Below, in pieces: positions 1-6,178 of a stretch of 13,133 nt of DNA (position 1 is the stretch's first letter; every line of letters begins with the position of its first letter). The stretch spans positions 1 through 13,133 of the forward strand of contig NZ_JARGYT010000032.1 of the NCBI RefSeq assembly GCF_034470605.1, given 5' to 3'. The translations under genes and the position numbers were made by a program. Source of the stretch: Cyrtobacter comes (GTDB taxonomy: Bacteria > Pseudomonadota > Alphaproteobacteria > Rickettsiales > Midichloriaceae). Under the pieces are notes generated by a model. The model ran no database searches and was not told the DNA's origin. It saw only the letters and a list, made by a program, of their open reading frames with translations.

Positions 1-100
1 GGAAACAACCTTTTATCCATCTAAATACCATATTTATCGCCTCCAATATAATATTGCATCTTTTCCATTATTTGGCAAAACCTTTGTTAACAGTGCCTAA
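1..100. repeat. 100-bp direct repeat, copy 1 (IS terminus)
   Basis: This is identical over all 100 bases to 210-309, with an offset of 209 bp. Similarity stops at 100/101, where the interrupted transposase gene resumes. On the left the repeat may continue outside the window. Perfect identity points to recent transposition. Confidence 0.9.
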
Positions 101-229
101 TATAGCGCAAAACACCTTGTAATGACTGATCGAAGGTGGTCTACCTTTCCATATATAGCTTTGCTCTATGATCCCCAAAACCCATTCATTGAACGTTTTA
201 ATGTCGATCGGAAACAACCTTTTATCCAT
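68..229 (-). pseudogene. Interrupted IS5-like transposase N-terminus
   Basis: A 53-codon minus-strand frame starts MDKRLFPIDIKTF and continues through an EWVLGI...WKGRPPS...HYKVFCAI region typical of the helix-turn-helix-like N-terminal part of IS5-family transposases. At codon 44 it enters the inserted second copy of the element, reads through its terminus (LGTVNKGFAK) and stops. Family members are usually several times longer and carry a DDE catalytic domain, none of which is present here, so this copy cannot be active. Only 101-229 is original gene sequence. The best Shine-Dalgarno (GGAGG) fits an ATG in a different frame, so either the true start is at 229 or the element uses a frameshift. 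Confidence 0.65.
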
Positions 230-309
230 CTAAATACCATATTTATCGCCTCCAATATAATATTGCATCTTTTCCATTATTTGGCAAAACCTTTGTTAAC
301 AGTGCCTAA
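210..309. repeat. 100-bp direct repeat, copy 2 (IS terminus)
   Basis: This is the second identical copy of the element's end. Its right edge (309/310) is the junction with the upstream gene on the minus strand. On that strand it carries GGAGG eight bases before an ATG (GTA TTT...). A second ATG at 229, in another frame, starts the frame that continues into the recognisable transposase residues. Confidence 0.9.
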
Positions 310-1929
310 CTCTATTTGAGTATTTTTAGCAGTCTTATAATCTCTAATTTGTTGCTCGATTATTTCAGTACAATAGCTCTTCCATGTATCTAAATCAGCA
401 AGTTTTGATTGCAATTCCTCATATTGAGCAAATAAACGTGGTGTATTTTCTTTATCAAATTTCTCATGATGCAGTATTGATTCTTTTTCAGCTATTTGCA
501 GTTTAAGTAATTCCTTTTCCATTTTTGGTAAACTGCTTAGAAGGTTTTGTTTTATATGTTCGATTTTGCTAATATTATCGTTATTTAATATAGGGATTAA
601 GGTATTTCCCAAGCGCGCAGCTTCGTGTATTAGTTGAAACTCACTCTCAAGGCTATTTTTTTCTGCAAGTAGGTTTAGGCACAGCCCTTTGATATAACCA
701 TCTTGTGAAATTACTTCTAGCTCCTTCTCCAGTTTATTAATATCTTTATCACCTTGTTGTATATTGTTGATTTGATTTTTTAACTGCTTGATTAGGTTTT
801 GCTGATAAGATAGGCCTTTATCACCTTGCAGATCATTTTCTTGCTTTGATATTTCCTTTATTTTCGCTACTATTTCCTTTTGTACTGTATCAAAATCAGT
901 ATAATTTCCACTTTTTATATTCTCCAAAATCTTAGGTACAAGTCCAATTTTCTGTTCTAGATCTTTGATATGAATGTGTTCTTTTATAGACTCCTCAGTA
1001 AGGCCCTCATATACACCAGCTATCCCCGCCCTGAAGAAATTCAGTTGCGGCGCTATTACTAATGAAATAATTAGCGATATCACATCTTTTATAAAAGAAA
1101 ATGCTAGATATTTGGAAAAAGTATCACGAGCATGCTGGTTATTAATATATGTTTTTAATGATGTTTCTATTGCATCTCTTATCATCTCCTCACCAGCTGG
1201 AAGGTATGTGCAGAGAAATCCAACAGTTGCCCCAATTTTATGACCAATAGATGGTATTCCGCTTATAGTTATTGATGCCCCAGTATCAATAACAGCCTTT
1301 GCTCCTTCTAAAATCACTATGGTCTGAGATAATATTTTTGATGGTTGTGGGTCTTGAATGTAATTTTTATGAATTACCTTCTTTATAAGATTTTGAGGAA
1401 ATATATCCTCCCTAAGCAAAGCATCTTTAATATTCACATCTTTTAAGTCATTTAAACTTTTATCTATTTTTGTTTTCTTGATGTTATACTTATTCTTTAT
1501 TTCATCCAAAATTTTTGTTGGGTTATAGATGGAATTTAGCTGTTGCTCAGCCCCTTGCTCTATAGCTTGTGCTATACCCTGATCAAGTGCAACATTAGGT
1601 GCGGATAATCTAATACCATCATAAAAACCATTTATGAACAAATCTAATAAGCCACCAAAATAGATCTCATTACCATTTTTATCTTTTGTATTTTTAAGGA
1701 TATTAGTTCCTATCCCATATAAAAATGTAATTTCGTTTATTGTTCCTTCCAGCAACATAATAATTTCAGCTAGAATTTTTGGTTCATTTCTAATCTCATT
1801 AACAGTTTCTTTTGTTGTGGTTTTGACGGTTTCTTTGATTAGCGCAATAAATTCAACACTACTTCTTAACCAATCAGAGCTCATAACCAAGTACATATAT
1901 AACCAATATATTAATATTGATATGATCAT
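277..1929 (-). CDS. Membrane/coiled-coil protein of unknown function, 3' end replaced by an IS
   Basis: This is a 550-residue protein of no family I recognise. A hydrophobic N-terminus (residues 1-16) could be a signal anchor. Further hydrophobic stretches lie at about 52-72, 203-246 and 276-297, the last being the best transmembrane candidate. Residues ~320-535 are rich in Lys, Glu, Gln and Leu with heptad-like spacing and probably form coiled coil. The gene's own sequence ends at about codon 541: residues 542-550 (GTVNKGFAK) are translated from the IS terminus at 277-309. The original C-terminus is therefore lost, and the stop codon comes from the IS. ATG at 1929 is the first start in the frame and has no clear Shine-Dalgarno. 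A weak promoter lies upstream. The function is unknown; membrane anchoring is inferred from hydrophobicity only. Confidence 0.75.
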   Translation of the reverse strand: MIISILIYWLYMYLVMSSDWLRSSVEFIALIKETVKTTTKETVNEIRNEPKILAEIIMLLEGTINEITFLYGIGTNILKNTKDKNGNEIYFGGLLDLFINGFYDGIRLSAPNVALDQGIAQAIEQGAEQQLNSIYNPTKILDEIKNKYNIKKTKIDKSLNDLKDVNIKDALLREDIFPQNLIKKVIHKNYIQDPQPSKILSQTIVILEGAKAVIDTGASITISGIPSIGHKIGATVGFLCTYLPAGEEMIRDAIETSLKTYINNQHARDTFSKYLAFSFIKDVISLIISLVIAPQLNFFRAGIAGVYEGLTEESIKEHIHIKDLEQKIGLVPKILENIKSGNYTDFDTVQKEIVAKIKEISKQENDLQGDKGLSYQQNLIKQLKNQINNIQQGDKDINKLEKELEVISQDGYIKGLCLNLLAEKNSLESEFQLIHEAARLGNTLIPILNNDNISKIEHIKQNLLSSLPKMEKELLKLQIAEKESILHHEKFDKENTPRLFAQYEELQSKLADLDTWKSYCTEIIEQQIRDYKTAKNTQIELGTVNKGFAK

Positions 1930-1993
1930 GTTGATTTTGCAATCATCTTATCTCTTTTTGCGAAAGATTTAATTGAAGTGATTAAGTTTGAAC

Positions 1994-2023
1994 ATTATTG
2001 GTACTTTTTTGACGCCTGCTCAA
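1994..2023 (-). promoter_or_regulatory. Candidate sigma-70 promoter for the 550-residue protein gene
   Basis: On the minus strand, TTGAGC (2018-2023) and AATAAT (1994-1999) are 18 bp apart. Transcription from here would give a leader of roughly 58 nt before ATG 1929. The match is weak in such AT-rich DNA. An AATATAT/ATATATT inverted repeat (2022-2028 and 2041-2047) overlaps the upstream edge. Confidence 0.3.
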
Positions 2024-2063
2024 TATATTGCCAGTAAGCGATATATTAAGCCGAATGGAGAAA

Positions 2064-2100
2064 AGATGCATGGTTTTTGCCTGTGCATCTCTTTTTTTTT
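2064..2100 (+). terminator. Rho-independent terminator, plus strand, no annotated gene upstream
   Basis: AGATGCA (2064-2070) and TGCATCT (2084-2090) form a perfect 7-bp stem with a 13-nt loop, followed by C and nine T. Upstream A residues can extend the stem against the T tract. The T run lies on the plus strand, but the genes on both sides run on the minus strand. The signal therefore either ends a small plus-strand RNA or blocks antisense transcription. Confidence 0.6.
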
Positions 2101-2120
2101 GTGTGATTGTAAAATAAGTA

Positions 2121-2147
2121 AGCAACTAGCTGAAAAAGCTAGCTGCT
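2121..2147 (-). terminator. Hairpin, possible terminator of the 2291-2956 gene
   Basis: AGCAACTAGCT and AGCTAGCTGCT pair over 11 positions with one mismatch around a 5-nt loop. On the minus strand the hairpin follows the stop codon at 2291 by about 145 bp, and the downstream side reads TACTTATTTT, a broken T run. It is a good stem but a poor tail, so termination is only likely. Confidence 0.4.
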
Positions 2148-2290
2148 TTCATAAATTCAGCAAATAATCTTGAAAATTATTAATTAAGACAGTGATATTT
2201 TACTGCTCATTCCTGAATATTTAGTTATTTATCAACTCAAAAACCACCCTTTAACAAAAGATGGGTTCCTATATATAGAGAAAGATTAAA

Positions 2291-2956
2291 TCACGCTATC
2301 TCTAGATCTTCTAGATCAACCGCACTAAGCTCTGCCTGTTGATCACTTGAAGCTACTAGGTTGTCCCCCTTTTTTGAAGTATCTTGTTGATTAAGTCTAT
2401 TTATAAGTAACTTTATTATCTCCCCCTGCGCATTAAGAGCTTCTTCTATACAGTGCAATGGATTAGACAGCCCTACTTTCACCCCATTATCAAAACCACG
2501 GCCATAAAGCTCTAACTCATGTAAATCATGATGGTGTACTTTTTGTGATAAAAAGTCCCACGCCTTCTGTGCGAGAAATACACTTACATAACCAGCAGCA
2601 AGGTATTTAGCGGCGCTAAGAGCAACTTGCCCTTTTGTCAAACCACTATACGAATCTGTTATTCTAGAGGGAGACATTAAGTCGTTAAATAAAATTTTCA
2701 ACTGCGGCATGAATTCCGTTTTACTACCGTTATATACCTTTAGAAAGTAAGCCGCACCAAAGCCCGTAATTATGATAGGATGACCCTTGATAAAAGGTTT
2801 AACAGCTCCCTTTGCGAGTGTTATTGGAAACTGAACTATAGATGAGAACCACGAAGTACGCCCTACTTCAGGAGCAGCTGGAACGACTTGTGGATCTTTT
2901 TTAGAAAAAAGTTGCATAATAAAACTACTAATAATTATGTTAAGAAACGGAATCAT
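2291..2956 (-). CDS. Membrane-associated protein of unknown function
   Basis: This is a ~221-residue protein that I do not recognise. The frame opens with a TTG at 2983 (230 residues). The first ATG is at 2956 and a further ATG is at 2917. None has a well-spaced Shine-Dalgarno: GAGAG almost touches the ATG at 2956. I chose 2956 because TTG starts are rare. Counting from 2956, hydrophobic segments lie at about residues 1-14, 59-73 (HPIIITGFGAAYFLK) and 111-131 (an Ala-rich, helix-like stretch). The C-terminal ~30 residues are acidic and polar. Two membrane passes, or membrane association, are plausible. It points the same way as the 550-residue gene to its left, but 361 bp and a hairpin separate them, so co-transcription is not evident. 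Confidence 0.65.
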   Translation of the reverse strand: MIPFLNIIISSFIMQLFSKKDPQVVPAAPEVGRTSWFSSIVQFPITLAKGAVKPFIKGHPIIITGFGAAYFLKVYNGSKTEFMPQLKILFNDLMSPSRITDSYSGLTKGQVALSAAKYLAAGYVSVFLAQKAWDFLSQKVHHHDLHELELYGRGFDNGVKVGLSNPLHCIEEALNAQGEIIKLLINRLNQQDTSKKGDNLVASSDQQAELSAVDLEDLEIA

Positions 2957-3113
2957 TCTCTCATAAAATGCAGAGTGTATCAACCTGCATTATCACTAAA
3001 ATACTCAATTATAGGTAATGTTACTAATAATATTATAAGCCGCATAGTATGAACTTGAAATTATATTATTTATTCCAGATACTATAGATGTTTTATTTGA
3101 TGCAGCATCGATA

Positions 3114-3227
3114 TAGCTAAAGCGTCATAAAAATGGCACATGATTAATTTTTAAAATACCTTAGTTATCATTTGATTAGGTTTAGCAAAATTACTTTTTA
3201 TGTAATCATTTTATACTGCTTTGGCTA
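3114..3227. mobile_element. MITE-like element with IS630-type ends
   Basis: The left end TAGCTAAAGCGTCATAAAA and the reverse complement of the right end, TAGCCAAAGCAGTATAAAA, match apart from one substitution and two compensating one-base gaps. Each end is flanked by TA (3112-3113 and 3228-3229), the target duplicated by IS630/Tc1-mariner elements. The 114-bp interior has no coding frame but holds a subterminal hairpin (ATTAC...GTAAT). The end resembles the IS630 terminus starting at 12943 (TAGCTAATCCGTCATAAAA), differing at only two or three positions. This suggests a non-autonomous derivative mobilised by an IS630 transposase. Confidence 0.65.
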
Positions 3228-3255
3228 TAGATAATATTGCCTATATCATTCTCAT

Positions 3256-3286
3256 AGAAAAATCCCACCGAAATATCCACGGGATT
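3256..3286 (-). terminator. Probable rho-independent terminator of the LRR/protease gene
   Basis: On the minus strand AATCCC and GGGATT form a 6-bp stem with three G-C pairs, followed directly by TTTTTCT. It lies about 140 bp after the stop codon at 3429. The loop is long (14 nt), which lowers confidence. Confidence 0.45.
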
Positions 3287-3428
3287 CACAGACACCCACT
3301 ATTTAGCTAATTATAACTATAGCGGTACATTATCAAAGCATTTAGCGAACTACCCCACTAATATCACAATCATAATTGTATTATTATCTTTGCCTGTATA
3401 TCATGAGCAAAATCATCGATATAAAATA

Positions 3429-5975
3429 TTATAGGTTATCGTAGCTGTTATGAATATTGTTATGTAACACATAACTATAAGTTGAAGATACTTCACCCAC
3501 TTCTCCAACTACTGTTAGGATGCTCATATCATGAACCAACTCCATAACATTCTCATTCATATCATTTGTAAGATTAGGATCTGTGCGGGATGAAAGTTGT
3601 GCTCTATGTTCTTCAGCATGTGCAATAACATGAGAATATTGCTCCCTAATATTATCCACATCTCTTTGATCTGGCAGCATATGGATTATTCTGTTTATTC
3701 CTTGATGATCCTGTAAATTATTGAGCTGATCCTCAAGATCAGCTAATTTGAGCATATTAGCAACAGCAAACCTAGCACAGTCATACCCATTTAATTGCTG
3801 AACATGAGATAGATTAATAATCTCTAGATTATCAACAATATCTCTCGCACCCTCCACCGCACTCTCAAACGATACAAAATTAGCTCGCGCCCCTCGTGAT
3901 ACCATTCCCAAAGAATCTATATATAGCACCTGAACAGCACCACCATCTAGAGGTCTGAACATTGCAGCTACCCAATGATTACCACTTACATGTATAGGCA
4001 TTATAGCAACGCGACCATTTAGGACAGTTTCTAGCGCCATATTAATATTTTCTGTGAGCAAATCATTATCCTCAATTTGAGTTTGCGCTATAACAGAATA
4101 CCTATCTGTGGAAAGGTAAGTGCTTAATAATATAGAGATATCATCTTCTGAATACCAACCTCTATCAGCCATACTTTTATTACTGGTCTCATTGATCCTT
4201 GCATGCATCATCTCCAGCGGATCTAGAAATTGAGCAATGATTGAAATGATTTCAGTACTAATAAGCTGACCATTAGGTGTTTCAAATCCAGAATGCTTTT
4301 TTATACCCAAGATAGGAAATATATTCTCCCTCCATATAAGATTTTCTGAAGGCAATACAGGATGATCTTTTGAAAAATGCAAATACACACCATCAATATC
4401 TGGATCATCTCCAGTATATGAAACATAGTAAGGATCATTTAAATCTCCATTCCATCTATTATAGATATTACCAAGAATTTTATTATATAGCAGCATTTCT
4501 TGAGAGCTGTTCTTATCTAAAAGTAACCGCGTATACTCTGTTAGTCCTGAAGCCGTTATTAAGATATAAGGATTAATCTCCAATAAGTTAGTTAAAGGGT
4601 CCTCAAACTGATATGAGTTAATACGCACCTCCATTTGCCTTCTATTGGCAAGCAGGTATTCTGCTAGCTGCCATAACTCTGGTATATCAACATAATTAAA
4701 ACCTAAATTTATAAACTCAAGGTTCGGCATGCATCCAGCACGCAACGCCTCCACTAATGGGCCTATATCAGTAATTCTATTATGGCTTAAATCTAAATCC
4801 CTAAGCCAACGTAATGTCCCATCATAGATAGCGCTATTTGCTATATATTCCAGCCCAATATCTCCAATTACATTACCGCTCAAATCTAATGTTTGAATCT
4901 CAGACAACCTACCTTTTTTAAGAAGTTTTGCAAAATGTGCTAAAGCATCATCCCCAAGTTGATTAGAGCTAATATTCAGATAGCTAGCAATAGATAATTC
5001 CCCTAGATACTTAGCACAATACTTCAAACCACTATCCCCAATTAGATTATCATTTAACTTGAGAAACTGAAGATTAGACAAATAGTCATCATTTAAAGCA
5101 TGTGCTAAACTTCTCATACCCTCGGCGGTAATCGTATTAGAACTTAAATCAATATACTCAAGCATTATAAGATAGTAGCACTTAGCTGCATTTACCAAAT
5201 ATTCTAGCCCCTCATCTCCTATAAAATTAGAACTTATATGTAAAGATTTTAGGATTGGAAGATACTTTAAGGAATTTGCAAAACGCTCTACTATACTCAC
5301 TTTATGAAGGCAGTCATTCATGTATAACGATTCAAGGACTGGAAAAACCCCATACTGCACCGCCTCTATTAACCCTTGCAAAACACTATCATCAACAACG
5401 CTATTACTAAAATTGAAAGATTTGAGCTTTGATAAGCAGCCATATTTTAATGCAGCAATAAAATGGCCAAAACCTGTATTTTCTAAATTTGAAGATTCTA
5501 AACCAAACAAATTTCTTATTTCAGAAACCTCCTCTAGATAGATACGTAGATTTGTTGTGATGCAATTATTACTTAAATCTAAACATTCAAGCTCAGATAA
5601 TGCCCCTTTCATTAAGGAATATGATAGATATCTTAAACCACCATCATTAATTTGATTATTACTCAAATTCAAAGAAATAAGTCCAGACAAGGCCCCATTA
5701 TTTAAAGCCACCGCGAACCACCTTAATTCTTCGTCTCTTAGAAATATATTACTAAGATCCAAGAACGTAACTTCAGAAAAAGCCCCACGCGCCAAAGCTT
5801 GTATAAAAACTGCAAAGCCAGAATAATAAACTTTTAAAGTACCCCTATCTAGTCTTAAATTGGCATCATATATCCTATCGGATAAAAAATAATTGATATC
5901 AAAAGAATCATCATTAAAGTTAGAACCAAGCTGATGATTAGCAAAATCAGTAATAATGCTAGTTATATTTTTCAT
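3429..5975 (-). CDS. LRR protein with C-terminal Ulp1/C48-like cysteine protease domain, putative effector
   Basis: This is an 848-residue protein. Residues ~65-445 hold about twelve leucine-rich repeats of 28-31 residues (for example LISLNLSNNQINDGGLRYL at 99-117), the ribonuclease-inhibitor type common in eukaryotes. Residues ~571-592 resemble an F-box. Residues ~605-745 look like a CE-clan (Ulp1/C48) protease: GNHWV with His667, YIDSLG with Asp687, and QQLNGYDC with Gln727 and Cys733. The Gln-to-Cys spacing of six is the same as in yeast Ulp1, so the whole catalytic set is present. Family knowledge suggests removal of ubiquitin or a ubiquitin-like protein from host targets, with the LRRs binding substrate. 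No signal peptide is seen, so a non-Sec route such as type IV secretion is inferred. ATG 5975 has no Shine-Dalgarno. Confidence 0.85.
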   Translation of the reverse strand: MKNITSIITDFANHQLGSNFNDDSFDINYFLSDRIYDANLRLDRGTLKVYYSGFAVFIQALARGAFSEVTFLDLSNIFLRDEELRWFAVALNNGALSGLISLNLSNNQINDGGLRYLSYSLMKGALSELECLDLSNNCITTNLRIYLEEVSEIRNLFGLESSNLENTGFGHFIAALKYGCLSKLKSFNFSNSVVDDSVLQGLIEAVQYGVFPVLESLYMNDCLHKVSIVERFANSLKYLPILKSLHISSNFIGDEGLEYLVNAAKCYYLIMLEYIDLSSNTITAEGMRSLAHALNDDYLSNLQFLKLNDNLIGDSGLKYCAKYLGELSIASYLNISSNQLGDDALAHFAKLLKKGRLSEIQTLDLSGNVIGDIGLEYIANSAIYDGTLRWLRDLDLSHNRITDIGPLVEALRAGCMPNLEFINLGFNYVDIPELWQLAEYLLANRRQMEVRINSYQFEDPLTNLLEINPYILITASGLTEYTRLLLDKNSSQEMLLYNKILGNIYNRWNGDLNDPYYVSYTGDDPDIDGVYLHFSKDHPVLPSENLIWRENIFPILGIKKHSGFETPNGQLISTEIISIIAQFLDPLEMMHARINETSNKSMADRGWYSEDDISILLSTYLSTDRYSVIAQTQIEDNDLLTENINMALETVLNGRVAIMPIHVSGNHWVAAMFRPLDGGAVQVLYIDSLGMVSRGARANFVSFESAVEGARDIVDNLEIINLSHVQQLNGYDCARFAVANMLKLADLEDQLNNLQDHQGINRIIHMLPDQRDVDNIREQYSHVIAHAEEHRAQLSSRTDPNLTNDMNENVMELVHDMSILTVVGEVGEVSSTYSYVLHNNIHNSYDNL

Positions 5976-6016
5976 AATTTAGTATCGCGTGCTATCACGG
6001 CATCATAGCGGCGCTT

Positions 6017-6045
6017 ATTTATCATAACTTCAATGCATGTTTCAA
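6017..6045 (-). promoter_or_regulatory. Candidate promoter for the LRR/protease gene
   Basis: On the minus strand TTGAAA (6040-6045) and ATAAAT (6017-6022) are 17 bp apart, giving a leader of about 35 nt. The -35 box lies inside a small palindrome (CATGTT...AACATG). The 203-bp space after mutL supports separate transcription, but the -10 match is poor. Confidence 0.3.
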
Positions 6046-6178
6046 CATGTAGGTATGAATTTACTCTGCTTTTTTAGAGATACTTAAAATTATTAGTATG
6101 AATATTCTGAGACTACTAAATCAGACCTTAAATCTTGTAAGATAATGATCCTTATTTTTATCCTTATTTTATGTAATG

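Larger units (their letters stand above)
1..309 (-). mobile_element. IS5-like element (5' end) interrupted by a second copy of itself
   Basis: Read on the minus strand, an element end lies at about 306-309 (GGCACTGTTAACAAAGG, preceded by TTA). It leads into the N-terminus of an IS5-type transposase. At 100/101 that gene is broken by the same terminus again, and the same 100 bp restart and continue off the left edge. The 100-bp stretches at 1-100 and 210-309 are identical. The minus-strand product of 101-229 contains WKGRPPSISHYKVFCAI, which resembles the N-terminal region of IS5-family transposases. Both junctions have TAA on the outer side. That suits the short TNA-type target of some IS5 subgroups, but the second end of neither copy is visible, so no target duplication can be confirmed. 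The family assignment is from motif recognition. Confidence 0.7.
1930..2290. other. 361-bp gap without a gene, holding a dyad, a plus-strand terminator and a hairpin
   Basis: I found no convincing coding frame. Reading left to right, the gap contains a weak minus-strand promoter, an inverted repeat AATATAT...ATATATT (2022-2028/2041-2047), and a rho-independent-type terminator pointing to the plus strand (2064-2100). A strong hairpin at 2121-2147 may end the minus-strand gene to its right. The last ~140 bp show nothing recognisable. Confidence 0.6.
2984..3428. other. 445-bp gap without a gene, holding a MITE-like element and a terminator
   Basis: I found no credible coding frame on either strand. 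The middle is a 114-bp inverted-repeat element (3114-3227). A minus-strand terminator for the LRR/protease gene lies at about 3256-3286. The remaining flanks are plain AT-rich sequence that should contain the promoter of the 2291-2956 gene, but I could not single one out. Confidence 0.6.

Noticed and set aside
1..309. The duplicated 100 bp as a CRISPR-like array or satellite.
   Set aside because: There are only two copies, 109 bp apart, and the spacer is transposase coding sequence, so nested IS insertion explains it fully.
122..319. A 65-codon plus-strand frame across the IS repeat.
   Set aside because: It is the antisense of the interrupted transposase, whose minus-strand translation gives the recognisable motifs.
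1930..2290. A tRNA, 4.5S RNA or tmRNA gene in the structured gap.
   Set aside because: No TPsiC-like arm, acceptor-stem pairing, CCA end or signal-recognition-particle core motif was found on either strand; only simple hairpins are present.
5998..6016. The GCTAT...ATAGC inverted repeat upstream of the LRR/protease gene as an operator.
   Set aside because: The arms are only 5 bp, no clear promoter overlaps them, and repeats of this size are expected by chance.
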